Assembly: GCA_003864495.1 (NCBI GenBank)
Contig: ML133488.1
Location: 2,363,193 to 2,427,192, forward strand
DNA from: Nemopilema nomurai
Lineage: Eukaryota > Cnidaria > Scyphozoa > Rhizostomeae > Rhizostomatidae
Reading direction: 5' to 3'
DNA length: 64,000 bases
The notes under the pieces were generated by a model, which ran no database searches, was not told where the DNA came from, and saw nothing but the letters and a program-made list of their open reading frames with translations. The translations under genes were made by a program, and so were the position numbers. This document shows, piece by piece, positions 24,650-37,314 of this stretch. Every line of letters begins with the position of its first letter. Position 1 is the first letter of the stretch.

Positions 24650-27600
24650 TTATCTTTTTTTAAGCTGGTTTTGGCCAATGTCCATACTCCCAATGCTCTT
24701 GCCCCTATCTGCTTCTCTTTCTTCTTTAGCAGTTTGCTTTCTTCTGAGCAAATTTTCCTCCTCCAAGTATTTCTTAAAGGCTGAAATTTATATCAAATAA
24801 TCAATTGAAAGAATCACATAAAAACTTTTCTTATACCTCCTTTTAATCTGATCTCATGCATTAATATTGCTCGTCTGTGAGCGATTTTCAATGGAGGAAG
24901 ATATATATTGACTTTTTATTGAATGAAAGCATATGGTGACCAGATAGAGTTTAAGATTAACCTGATAAAATCCTATTAAAAGTATGCAATTGTAAAGCAC
25001 TTTGTGCATTTCTAGGGTGATAAACATTTCAAGTCAGATATTGGTGATAATTATCTAAAGTCAAATATTCTAATGCAGGCAAAAGCAAGGGTATTCCGTT
25101 AACAGAGAGGCAGCTGAATAATGGCTATTAAGTGTAGCTGAAACATGGAAAATCCGTATTTTTTAAAATAATTGATTTAAACTTAGTTGTAGGTACTACA
25201 TTTTCCGTAATAATTATGAAAAAGATTATCATAACAGAACCTTTAAAATTTGAATCACCTTCATATTCAATGAGCCCATTTCCATTATTCTTATCAATGA
25301 ATGTCATCATTTCTTTAAGCTCTTCGTCTGTTCGGTTTTGTCCTAAACTTCTGAACACTTCTTCCAGACCTCTGATTGTAAGATATCCCAGTTCTTCCTT
25401 ATCAAGTATGTTGAAGCACTGACGTATGTCATCTTCTGTGATAGGCTCCTTGATTCTTTTATTCATCAGTTGCAAGAATTCTATGAAGTCGATGTGACCA
25501 CTGCCTAAAAAAATCATCTTCTCGCAAATATCCCAATCCTTCATCTGTCAATTTGTAAAATATCCTAGTCGTGTTTGCTTTTTTGTGACTGGCTTTCTAA
25601 TAATGAAAAGGCTGAGGCATCTATAATCAATAGCAATATCCAAATTTTGGACAAAACTGAATGCTTTTGTAAAGTCAAAACTGTCGCTACATGAAAATAG
25701 TTGCGAGTATCCATTGATCCAAGAAGGAAAAATGAGTCAGCGCTGCCTTGAACGGCAATGAAAGACTTACACCTGTGTTGACTGTGAGAAAATAAATAAA
25801 ATAAATTAAAAGTAAATAAGGCAATTGCAGAAGAAAATGTTCACTTAGCCTTATCTCTTGTATTAATGCTATTTTTGAGCAATTAACTCTTTAAAAATAA
25901 TAGGTTTGTGAATCGTTCTTGAAAAACTTTTCAGTTGCCAAAATCTACGAGAAATATCGATTCGTCAACTCACTATTATCATCGATCTCATAGAATAATT
26001 CGCGCATGTCTTCGCCATCGAGGTCATTTCCGACTGACCTCATTACAACCTTAAACTCTTCTGGAGTGATGAAACCTTTGCCACTCTTGTCACATATTTT
26101 GAAACATTCTTTTAATTCTAGAATAAAATACACAAAGTTTCTTGAGCATTGTGGCAGAAGATTTGACAAATAAGTAAGTCAGTTAAGTAGAGACATTTAA
26201 TTTAAGCTCTTAATTGCTAGCAACAAAAAACACTGCTCTCTCAATGAGTGGGGGGTAAAGAACGTCTAACCCTAATTGTCCTACAAAAGAACTAAACCAT
26301 GTCCTAATTATTAGCAGACATCAATTGGCACATGCCGTCCATTCCTTGTTTAACGTTTGGCTAGTAGGCAGCTAAGGTTTTTCTGCATGATCTTGAAGCT
26401 ATTGATCTCATATGTCTTTATGAATTTTAAAGATTCAAATACTTCAATTGAAATGCATAAAAAATGAGAGTATGATAAACTGACAGCTTGAACTTACAAA
26501 GGGCTTTTAGCAGCAGAAACTTTGTATATGCTAATTTCATTAGTGACTTGGATTGGAAAATGAATTCTTTGAAATGTTTGTGCGTCAATCAGTGGACTTA
26601 AATATTTGATTATATAATTCTACAGTTAATGGAATGCTTGCTCCTTGATATGAGCACTTTACTCTTGTCTTATTCTCCAAATTTTCATCAAATTGGACAG
26701 CATGATCCTGCCTTTACAACAACATAAACAATGAGTAACATCTTTGCTATATTCAACTGTTCTGTTTAGAGCCTTTATTGAGTTATTGAAATACGCAAGC
26801 CCAATTATACTTCACGACAAACACTGAATTTTCATGTTTTTCTAGTAAAACGCTACAGCTGTTGTCTTTTCTTTGACTGCTTTCCTGCACTGTTGCTAGT
26901 TACCAAATTTCTTGTCATATTTGTTGAAGAAAATTTTATATTTGATTAGAGAACTCTTCTTATCTATTTGTAAATGATACTGACCTTCCATTTGCCCTTT
27001 CGTTATGCTCATACTTTCTCTCTGTAGAAAGGTCAATCAGCTCAAATATAATGTTTATAAATATATTAATCATTTATGAACATAACGACTCATATTCATT
27101 GGATGATTTAGTTAAACAGCTTATTACTCTAAGTGGTACATTCAATAGATAGATAGATATATATATACAACAATTCAATAGATCTTCAGCCATAGACTCA
27201 TTGTGCAGAACACCCAACATAATCTTGATCAATTACAGACACCATACGCTTTCACTTGATACTTTTAGCCTGTGTAAGAGGTGCGGGCAATGACGCATGT
27301 ACCCATGGGCCTACGAGGCCTAGGCCCATACGCCCCCTAAGATGTTTTATTTTTGCAGGCCCCAAGCAGAATCTTCAAAGCCTATACAAAGTGTTGTCGA
27401 TGAATTGAGTAGCATGACAGAAACTATTTTGGCACATTTCAGAGGGCCCCATTAACTTTGGACCTAGGGCCCCGGCAGTTGTAAATGCGGCCCTGGGTTA
27501 GGGGCTTTGCTGCCGAGTTCTGGCAAATTGACAATCTGATATTTTTTGAAAATAAAGACATTTTGTTTTTAAATTTAAAACCTGATTGATATTTAGTTTT

Positions 27601-28245
27601 TACAGCTTTTACTTGATCCTTTGTAAACTTTATCATTTTACTTAAAATTTTTAGTTTCAACAGAACCCTTGCATTCATAGTATCATTTTTACTGATAAGG
27701 TTATCCTGTATTAATATGACATTTTATTATTATTATTATTAAGAGCTTATTAAATCTCAGACATTAGAATTCAGCATTCACTTTTCCGCAATTCTAGATT
27801 AATTAAAAAGCATGGCAACATGTCATTTCAGCTTCCTGTCAATTCCAAACCTTTATTCATAGAATTAGCTAAAATGCAACAGACCCATTCCTTTTTACAT
27901 GGATATATATTTCAATGAAAAAGTGTGACTTTTTGATGCTAAAGGCATTCACATGTTTGCAGCTTTGCTCCCTGTAGACTCGTTGTTTCAGGTTCAAAGA
28001 TAGTGCAAATCGTTCAAACATTTTTAAATCAAATTCCTGACTCCTTTTATCCTTTCATTTTAAGCTCCAATACCACTACTGTCACTCAATTATGGTACCA
28101 TGAAGACGAATCTCTACTGAGACTTTGCTGGCAGAGAACGACCAAAGTCACAAACTTTACCCACCAATTCCTTTTCATTGTCCTCTTCGCCATCGTTTTC
28201 CTTTTCATGGCCTAGCAAGGAGAAGCTGCTACCCCAGTAGCTCAT
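24650..28245 (-). CDS. Calmodulin-like EF-hand protein C (only loop 2 canonical)
   Basis: Five exons, right to left: 28165-28245, 26985-27021, 25974-26117, 25259-25504, 24650-24780 (stop 24650-24652), giving 212 residues with phases 0, 1, 1, 1. It starts MSYWGSSFSLLG with a Glu/Asn/Asp-rich linker. Loop 1 (49-60) is DKSGKGFITPEE with Lys at position 5. Loop 2 (85-96) is DDNSSGHIDFIE, canonical. Loop 3 (122-133) is DKEELGYLTIRG with Gly at position 12 and Leu at position 5. Loop 4 (158-170) is DKNNGNGLIEYEA, one residue long. The tail is charged (EENLLRRKQTAKEE, ending QLKKR). The first donor is GTGGGT, weaker than in A and B but fixed by phase and paralogy. As in B, one functional calcium site is inferred. 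Confidence 0.9.
27285..27500. repeat. GC-rich DNA-element fragment in intron 1 of gene C
   Basis: A GC-rich island with CCATGGGCCTACGAGGCCTA at its left and GGCCCCGGCAGTTGTAAATGC followed by GGCCCTGGG at its right. The right end resembles, in reverse, the CAGGGCCGC terminus of the element at 35981-36629. The ends are only weakly inverted, so the boundaries are approximate. Confidence 0.35.
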
Positions 28246-29193
28246 TTTGCTGACGTATGTTCTGATGTCTTCAAGCCAAGGTCTTCCAGCAGTGGAACTC
28301 TCCGGTAGCAATGTTTTCACAGACAAATCTAATCTGATTACCTTCCCAAACAGTGCGGGTAAAGCTTATTCAATATTCATCGTTACAGGTAATCGATAAA
28401 TGGTACAGGAAATCCATTCATCATCTGCAATTATCATTTTCAATCAAAAATGAATTTCTTTTCATCGATTATTCATTACTTTATTCTAAAATAATTAATG
28501 AAAAAAGCAAGTTCATATTTATGAAGTCAGGACAACAAGTAGAAGAATGACTTTGTTGTGTCCTTTTTCTGAAACGTCTTTAACAAGCCAATTAAATTTG
28601 TAATGAGAGTTTAGCCGCAGCATTAGTATAAACTAAAAACCTTTTCATTGACAAACGTCTAAACAAGTTCTCGGTTGCATTCATTATTAACATTTATTGT
28701 ATCAAAAAAGGAAAACTAGTATGGGGTTGAGGGTACCCCCAACTATTAGCCTGAAACAGCCATTTGCGATATTTAACATGGATACATGGCAATGTCTAAA
28801 GAAACTAAGAATATATCTGATTAGCAACAAATCAGGTGCCTTGCATTCTGTTTGCAGATCTGCCCATGGGCCACCGCAATATTTAAGGATTTCTGCAATG
28901 CTTTTGCTGCCCTCCATTTTGCGAGGTCATGAGACACATGACCCCACAGGGATACAAGGATCATTTACCTCTATTTAGATGACTGCTTTAACTTAGTAAG
29001 TTCTCTTTACTTGTATAGTTCCCTAATGCTTGCTTTCCACGGAGGGCCTCTTTCGCTAAGTAGCTCTCTGTTGAAATGCTCACCCTCTTTCGTGCTGTGA
29101 CTGGAAATGTTTCGTTATTTCTTTTTTATGAATAATTTTCTCATTAATCATTATGTAAGCACATTACCTTTCTGCAAACTATGTATTCCCACA

Positions 29194-29327
29194 CGAGGAG
29201 CAAATCACTCCAAAAAAATCTCGTACACCTTTTGTGAAAATCCTATTGTTTTATCAAAAAATCCCTAAAAATCCTAATGTTTTTGTGGAAATTTCGTACG
29301 CTATTTGCAAAAGTGAATTGCCCCTCG
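29194..29327. repeat. hAT-like MITE, copy 1
   Basis: A 134-bp element with ends CGAGGAGCAAATCAC and GTGAATTGCCCCTCG (inverted, two mismatches). The flanks are TTCCCACA and TTCCCACT, an 8-bp target duplication with one change. The interior is the same as 40391-40523 apart from scattered substitutions. Eight-base duplications point to hAT mobilisation. Confidence 0.8.
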
Positions 29328-29954
29328 TTCCCACTGGTAAAATGTAGGACATGTATCATAAAATATTTTGAGGACAATTTGTGGTGGATAATACGTGAAA
29401 GGATCTCCTTTGCTCGCAAATGCTATTTTTAACATTGGCAGAGATTAGAATTGTCGTAGAAAAATTCCGTAGAGAAAATTAAATTCTGGTCTTAAATATT
29501 TTTGTAACAAACCATAGCTCAGCTTAGGGCTTGGAGATATTAATAAGAAATATAGTTGTGAAGTTGAGCCAAAGGATTGTGACTGTAAATGAATGTAAAT
29601 TTTTTTTCGCTGCAAAAGTTTTTAGACATGAACTTTTTCGCAGCATTTAAATGGAGTAATCTGGATGAATGAAAATGTGGCTGATTGGTCAGTTACAAAA
29701 AGTGCTGCTATTTATAGCCTTGCAAAGTTCAATTGTTGAGAAATATTTTTTAAAAAACTATTTACTTCAATATCTATACGATCTAGAATTTTTTTCATAC
29801 ATCATCACGTCATTTTAAACGGAAAAACATTTCGTGAAAATAGCCTTCTAAATGATGCATGTTTGACGAATATAATTTTTCGAATAAGTGCTTTCTTCAA
29901 CCTTAAAAGTGCCTTAAATTGTTGCAAGAGAACCAAAGAAGAATGTTTGCATTA

Positions 29955-30068
29955 CCGTAAATCGTCGAATTGCCCCCCCCCCTCGAATAAGCCCCCCCTC
30001 GAATAAGCCCCCATCCAAAAATATCGAAAATAAATAAGCCCCCAGGGGTCTAATTCGAGGATTTACGG
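29955..30068. repeat. AATAAGCCCC-type MITE flanked by TA
   Basis: Inverted ends TACCGTAAATCGTCGAATT (29953-29971) and its reverse complement at 30052-30070 differ at one base. TA borders both sides. The interior has poly-C and CTCGAATAAGCCCCC units, relating it to the element at 8479-8952. Confidence 0.75.
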
Positions 30069-30953
30069 TATTGGAAGAGAAACAATTTTGTAAAGAAGAG
30101 GCCCTTTGGAGGCAAAAATCCAAGGCTATGACCTTATAAAGTGACCAAGTTTTGAAAAAAAATTTTTTTTAACAAATGCTGTCTTTAACATCGTTGACTC
30201 TTAGAATTGTTGTAGAAGGACCAGCAAAGCATAATTGTATCATTGGAAGAGGAAGTATTCCTTAGATTTTTCTCAAATCTGCACATGTAGAGTTTTATTG
30301 GCTGCACTTCATTTGCCAAGGGATAAGTTCTTCTGCTTCTGAATAAAAAAGATATGTTTTCTTTTCTTATCTATCTATTCATTTCAATTTTGGAGTTCCA
30401 TGCTCTTACTTCACAAGACATCTGTTCCACTCATTTACGGTATATTTCGCTGCTGCAAAGATTTTGTAAGATGTAGAATCCAAGAAAAGTCGATTAAAAT
30501 GATTTCAGAATCTCTAGATTTCAACACAACTAGCCACTTATATTTTATAAATCAAAATAATTACTTCTGCATCGCTCACTCAGGACATTCAGGCGATTGG
30601 AGGTTACATACAAACAAAACAAAAGGTTTTGATTGATTCATGTCACACTTGCATTCCCTAAATAATATTCTGGATTTCCTGATAAATGATATAAAGTGTA
30701 AAATGCCAAGGACATCCACAGCTGTATACGCATCATTTTTCCAGCAGCATAAAATTGGATTATGCAACGATTTACTCCAAGCGATGCTCATAGCGTTAAG
30801 TAGGCCATTTGCAACATCAATGCATTGCGTTGCTCCCACCTAGAAGCAAGCAGCCGCCGTACATATTCCTTGCAACACAACATCTGCTTTCCTTTTCCGG
30901 CATCCACAAAACCTTGCCTTGTTCTAGTGCCTCGACCTTTCTCTACAAAGGGA

Positions 30954-33935
30954 CTAAGTCCTTGGAACAAAATTTTGTGGCACAGCAGTGGTAGAATTCA
31001 TGATATCTTCTTCGTCCTCATTGACCTGAATATGATTCCTTTTTAAGTAAAACGCTTTGAATTCTACAAGGAGGAAGAAGTGAAACTTTATTGACTACGA
31101 AGTAGAGCAGTGTTTGGTTTAATGAAGAGAAAATTGTTAGCAATAAGCTATGTAAACATTTGAACTTCAGATATATTGCAGTCTCACTCAAACCACTGTT
31201 ATAGCTGATTATCCCTCCAAAGTACGTAGAATTTGCAGCCTAAGATCTTAATAGTATTCTATTCTGTAAATGATTGGGTTCTACAAAGATGCACTACAAA
31301 AGAGCTTTAATCAAACCCTACAGGTCTCACAAAGCAGCAAGGATAGAAGATTTGCTACTAGTTTAATTCACTGCAGGAGACATTTAATTCTACCTTCAAA
31401 GTCGACGAGTCCATCGTCATTTTTATCAACTTCTTTAACCACTTCTAATGCTTCTGCCGCCGTCATTGATTCGCCAATATTCTGAAAGCACTTTTGAACT
31501 TCTAACGCTGCTATGAATCCGTCATTGTCTGAATCAAAGACGTCAAAGGCCTCTTGAAGATCACTCTCTTGTATTCCACGAAGGATTGTTTCCCTCATCA
31601 AATCGTGAAAGTCATCAAAACCAATTTCACCATCGCCTTGATGAATGTACAGAATATAAAATAGAATTCCCCGTGTAAAATCTTTAAGCCTAGAAGTTGC
31701 TCTAGCATTTCGTGCAACGAATATAAGTCAAAACTAGTAAAGGTGAAACTAACCCTAGCTTGTAATATCTTTGCCTAGCTATCTAGTCAGGCAAAATTCA
31801 TTTAAGTTCTTGTCTGTTCGGCAAGAGCTTGGTCAGATCCCCATTTTGTTTAATCTAGCAAGGCCTAATTTTAGATTAAAATCAATTTCGCATTTGCTCT
31901 ACTACCTTTCCCATAAGCAAAGTTGCACTCTTTAATGAAGCCTTTTTTAAAGCTCCTTTTTATGTTAACTGGCATTCTGCATTCAATCAAGACTTGGACA
32001 TTGTTTGCAAAAGACAGCCGTTGAATAGGAATTGAAATTGGACTAGGATTTTAATATATTTCAAGTTGAAGTCCGTCAGTACATACCGTCTTTATCCGCT
32101 ATCTCTAGCATCTCCTTCATGTCTTCCTCAGAGAACTCTTTGCCTAGAGACTGCAACACTGACGTCAATTCATGGAGAGTAATCATGCCGTTTCCATCCA
32201 CATCAAACAAGGAAAAAGCTTCCTTGAGATCTGCAAAAAGGCAAGCCGTTTAAACAGATTGCTGCTTATTTTCCTTAATTTCACATCACAAAAGTACTTA
32301 GTGACAGAAGTGCGACATCAAGATATTTGATTTTCTCAGGTACCCTATCAGGTACCCTATCACTGGAACAAAATAGCTTCAAAATTTTGTAGACGTTGGT
32401 ATTTTAAGTAAAGAGTTTTTGATCACCATGGCCCTTCATTGAAAGAAAATGCCTTCTACAACTCTCTGTAACTGGCTATCAACGAAGAATATGTACACCG
32501 GTTTACTTTTCAACTTTATACCAACAATTGGATACTTAATAGATTGACGAGGAGCATTGGATATTGGTATTATATCGATAAAAGTTTTAAAAGGGCACGA
32601 CAATTAATTTTCAAATTTATAAACCGACTATAGACTGAATCTGATAGAGCAAAATTCACAACTCCTTCTCTGTCTTTATCGTGAGTAGGAAATTCTCACC
32701 AAAATTTGATAAACCCATTGAAAGTTTTCTCCAAGGTGACAGTAAAAGAGTGAAAAATGATAGAATAAAGCTAGATAACTTGAACGCTCCGGCTTTATCT
32801 ATTAATAATAGTGTTGACATCTCACCGTTCAGATTCTCCCCATCTAGCTTTGTCACTTCATCTGCTTCTGTAATAATGGGCTATGGTAAAAGAAGTCTTT
32901 GTGAGAGCTGCAATTTGCGTTAAATTTTGGAATAAAGTATTCAACCACATGTAGCGCAAACATAAAACGATTGACTTGAATACAGGTCTTTTTATCTTCA
33001 TTATAACATAAGTAAAATAAGATTTGTTGAGCAACTCTGTTACGTCATCCTCTTTTCTAAATAACATAGCTAGTTTTAAGCACGGAAGGAAAGTTCATTT
33101 TGCCCTCTTTGAAGTTGTATCTGGCATTGTGTCTGTATGGCTGGTTTTGAAAAATGTTTGTTCTACGTTCTTTGCTGACAATGGAATACGCTAGCATAGT
33201 TTTTGACAAATCGGTAGCATTACGCCAGGAGCAGTTTTATTTTAGACGAAAGGGGGTGGATGAAATAGCTCTCTGTTTAAAAAGCCCTTTCGTCAAAGAC
33301 CCTTGATATGTCTGTACGCTAGCAAAGCACTTAAAGCTGTTTTGCTATTACAATCTCAAATTGTTAGACGTAGATAAAAGACTATTATGTGTTTATCCCG
33401 GCTTTAGTTCTTCTGGCAAACGACTTCCTCCCTATCTGTCCCTATAGCTTGAGTTCAAATAAGAATACTTTGTAAAGATTGTAACTAACAACAGAACTGA
33501 ACTGTTGATAACATGCAATCTTCATGTAGACCGATATGACGTCATGCATCTGAACCTGATACTTACTAATGCCCCTTGTGTCAAAATGCTTCGTTTCTCG
33601 CTGCTCCTTGGCTCCCTCTCCATCTTTGACCAATGGCGAAGGTGTCGACGCTTAAACTGAAAATTCTAAAACCATAGTGAATTATTCACACGATGTTTGA
33701 GAATACTTGCAGATAGCTCATTTTGGAGGCCCTCTAGCAGCGAAATAAGAGCTCTGTGGCTTGGCAAACAAAGACAGGTGTCGCATAAGTTTGTTTTACT
33801 AACCAGCTATCCATCTCAAACAGAATGTCCTACTATGCGGTCATCCCATTGCCTAGCACGTATACTCTTACTATGAATCTAGCAATAAACAAAGACAATC
33901 GTTTATAATCCTGCATATTTCATGTACTAACTCAT
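30954..33935 (-). CDS. Calmodulin/troponin C-like EF-hand protein D (four canonical loops)
   Basis: Exons, right to left: 33567-33650, 32826-32867, 32087-32230, 31394-31636, 30954-31063 (stop TAG 30954-30956), phases 1, 1, 1, 1. The 144-nt and 243-nt exons match the positions of the 144/246 exons in A-C. Loops are DVDGNGMITLHE, DKDGDGEIGFDD, DSDNDGFIAALE and DKNDDGLVDFEE, each with acceptable ligands at 1, 3, 5, 9 and 12, so four calcium sites are expected. The first listed exon has no ATG. A mini-exon ATGA at 33932-33935 before a GTTAGT donor would give a start with correct phase and about 208 residues, but this is a guess. The tail carries an Asp/Glu cluster (NEDEED) rather than the basic tails of A-C. 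D lacks the MSYWGS start, so it is probably the less derived paralog. Confidence 0.82.
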
Positions 33936-35980
33936 TAGCAAGGCTTTTAGATTGTGGCAGGTTCTTTCAGGGTAGTTTACCCTATTTAGTCATTTATCAA
34001 CAACAATACCTCTTTCTTTTCGGATAAACAGCACTGTTTGAAGTTAATGACGTGGACCAAGCTGTTTAGATCGTTAAAGTTATTCTAAAACGGGATGTTC
34101 TACGAAATCTCTGTAGTTTAAGCTACATCATTTATGTACATCAAACTATGATACATAATGATTGCAAATATCTTAACCAGTATAGATTTAAATGCTATTT
34201 GACACTGAAGTAATAGAATTAACTGCGCTTTATTTAAGCACCTTTTTGGCACCATTCTTCGTTGAAAAGTTTCTTGAAAGTCATTTTGGAAAGGTGTTTT
34301 GCGTTACAGAATCAGATGCTGCACAATGTCACATGTGTTACAATATATTTGTCCCTTTGTGGCACTATTCTAACTTGTAACACCTGATAATGTTACCCTT
34401 CCTCGATTTATGAGATTGTCCGTCATAACTTTATCCACCCGGGAAAAATTCTTGACTGTTCTGATGAAAGACTAGCGTTGCTAAGACCTGAAATAGGCCA
34501 TAATTGTGTATGTCGAGCGGCCATGAAGTGTGTTCTATTGCTGTGATAGATATCATTAGAAAGGGCTCGGCTAATAACTAGCTGAGCAATAACTGTACTC
34601 TGAGTTTCACTGGACTAGATAACTCCATTAGGTAAACAGCTAAATCAGCATTTCCCTAAATCTTACTTGTTTACCATGTTCCATAGGCAGTTTTGATTTT
34701 AAGTTATTGTTGAGGGCATTGATAGCTGTCCTTATAAACAACTTAAGTGCCAAGCTTTTTTACGGTGAAAGCAAACGAACATAGCGCATTGCTGTCCGGA
34801 ATGCGAATAGCGATCCGGTATCTGTTTAGCGATCCGGTAAGCGGACATTCATTTTTACTGATAGTTGTATCAATAACTGTAAATCATCCGGTTAACTTTT
34901 CTTCGTTGCAAATGCTTGTTAAAGAACGCCTAGTGAGTGAGTGTAAAGAAAGCATTTCACCCGGTTGCTGACCATTTGCCTTATTTGCTTCGAAAAAGCT
35001 TGAACAGTTTTGCGTAGAGCAAATTGATGTACAGAATCTTCAGGCTATGCTGATAAGCTGAGAAATTTCAGAAATTTAGCCAAACACCCACAGCATACTC
35101 CCATTTTCAAATCTTTTCATCTGATCAAAACTATTAGCTTGTAAACCGCAAGTCTTCTTCAGTGATCGAATTTTGATTGCCAACAAGCTGATAATGCAAA
35201 ACAGCTTAGATACATTGGTGGCTAGCCGTGGAGCCATCTCGTGAACGAATTCTATTGCAAGGAGAAAATCGTTATCGATAATCTGCTAATATCGCCAATC
35301 TAATGCTTGCAAATTATATCCAGTAAAGAAACAGCTGTTCTAGGTAGTAATTCCCTTTTCATTCATTGTTCAGCGGGTCAGCAGAATTGGCTGACTCACA
35401 TGGCAATTGTATTGTGTCTTGCATCATGCTGGTAACGATCTTCCCACAATGCTTGCCTTCATTGTCTTCTCTCAACCGACACGGGGGTTATAAACAAAAA
35501 GTAACGCAATGCTTTTATTCTAACTGAACGGAGCCTAAGATTCACTTTTAATTACTTTGGCTATGTTCATCTCATTCTTGGTCACCATTTGTTGTAAGAA
35601 CAGCAGACGTGAATGTACGTATATGCGGCCGCACCTATATGGAGTGAAGCGTTAAATCCCGTCTATCAATAGAAAACAAAATTCAATGTATGGTATATCA
35701 TCCTTCAAATCAAAAAGCTTTTGATTGAAATGGCGATCTGGAAGCAAAATGCTTCATGCTTTCTCCTCCTCACGATTTTTGTGACAGAAAGTATTGCTGG
35801 AAGAAAATCTCAAGTATTTCATATTTAATCTTGAGCCCTTTCTAGAATTCACAATTGCAGAAAGTACCTATTGTTTAATACACTAAATAATGGAAATTTT
35901 CGATACCATTTTGCTATTAGGAAATTTTAGCGAAGAGCAAGCAAAGTCCCTCTACTTAGCATCAATCCGTCGCTGGTAAA

Positions 35981-36629
35981 CAGGGCCGCCGAGAGGTGGC
36001 TTGGGCCCTGGGGCAAAGTCCCGGTCGGGGCCCTGGAGTCAGATCCAAAAAATATTTGGGACCACGCCCTTTTTAGAATGGAAAATGCCCATTATTTTCA
36101 AACATTTGTGCACGTTATAGAATGTGAATAAAGTATCCTAAAATGTAATAACATCATTAATTCTAAAGATAAGCGATTTAAATGCGCTCTTGACCACACC
36201 CTTTTAGCTAATTAAAGTGGACTTCAAAATGTGCTCCTTCAATTCTGGTTATTTTTTTCTAATGAGCTACGCAATGTTGAAATCTAAAATGAAATTAAGT
36301 ATTCATTCTACACACTTTTATTTAGAAAATCCCATAGAACTACGCTTTTCATATAACTTTATACAACGATTCTAAATGCAAACATAACTCACTTGAACTG
36401 ACCATAGATTAAAACAAGATTATATGGGCTATCTAATTTTATCAGGGCTCCCTTCCACCAATAAGTACAATTTTGCGAAACTCAGGGAAACTCAGCTTAA
36501 AAGATGAATCCGTAAATTTTTCATGCATGTGAAAAATTTTCAAGTTGAAACAATTTTCATCATAATTTGTGGGCCCCTTTCAGGCCAAGGCCCTGGGGCA
36601 AATTGCCCCCCCCCCTCTCTGCGCCACTG
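35981..36629. repeat. Non-autonomous hAT element, 649 bp
   Basis: The left end CAGGGCCGCCGAGAGG and the reverse complement of the right end CAGTGGCGCAGAGAGG match at most positions, and CAGNG starts are typical of hAT. Flanks CTGGTAAA (35973-35980) and CAGGTAAA (36630-36637) form an 8-bp duplication with one change. Subterminal GGGGCCCTGG/GGCCCTGGGGCAAA words are also inverted. No transposase. Confidence 0.8.
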
Positions 36630-37226
36630 CAGGTAAACTAAGGCTGTCAAAATTTCATAAAAGTTTTGAATATCATGATGAATGCAGAACCCTTCCAAAA
36701 AATTTAAAATATTGAATATCACCAGATTTTGAAGTAGATATGCTTTCAGTTTGTGCATTTTTAGTTTTGCAAGCAGCTTTGTTGATAAAAAGCTACGAAA
36801 CACAAGAACCTGGAGCATTAAAAAAACGTATATAAAAACGCTTTTGCTTTATGCGATTGGTAGGCCAACACTTTCTTTTTATGAATCCTTTCCAGATTTC
36901 TTTTTAGATCTAGAATTCGATAAAGATACACTTAGATTCCCAGGTAGAGGACCCCTGGCCGGGGAGAATTAGATGACTGGCGACAAATTGCTCTTTAATA
37001 ATTGAACAGAGGACAAGAAGTCTTTGTTAGATGTATTAATCTACTTACTGTGTACATGAGCAAAACATTTGTTTGCCGAGATTATCCCAAAGTTGGTTTC
37101 GATACGACACGAGGAGCTGATAAGCCTGGCATTGATGCAACCACATTTTTACATATCTGCCTAATCTAATTTTAGAGGCAATACTATTGACAAGCAAACT
37201 GGCTATTTTCTAGATGCAAATTGTTT

Positions 37227-37314
37227 ATCTATTACATAGAAGAAAGCACAACATCTATTCTGTCTCCTCTATCTATTACAAAGAAGAAAGCACAACATCT
37301 ATTCTGTCTCCTCT
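37227..37314. repeat. Tandem duplication, 2 x 44 bp
   Basis: Two adjacent 44-bp copies beginning ATCTATTACA/T and ending GTCTCCTCT differ at one base. Recent local duplication. Confidence 0.95.

Larger units (their letters stand above)
28246..30953. other. Spacer between EF-hand genes C and D
   Basis: Two MITEs (29194-29327 and 29955-30068) lie here. Open frames at 28697-28978 and 30576-30970 have no recognisable family or convincing splice context. Confidence 0.55.
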
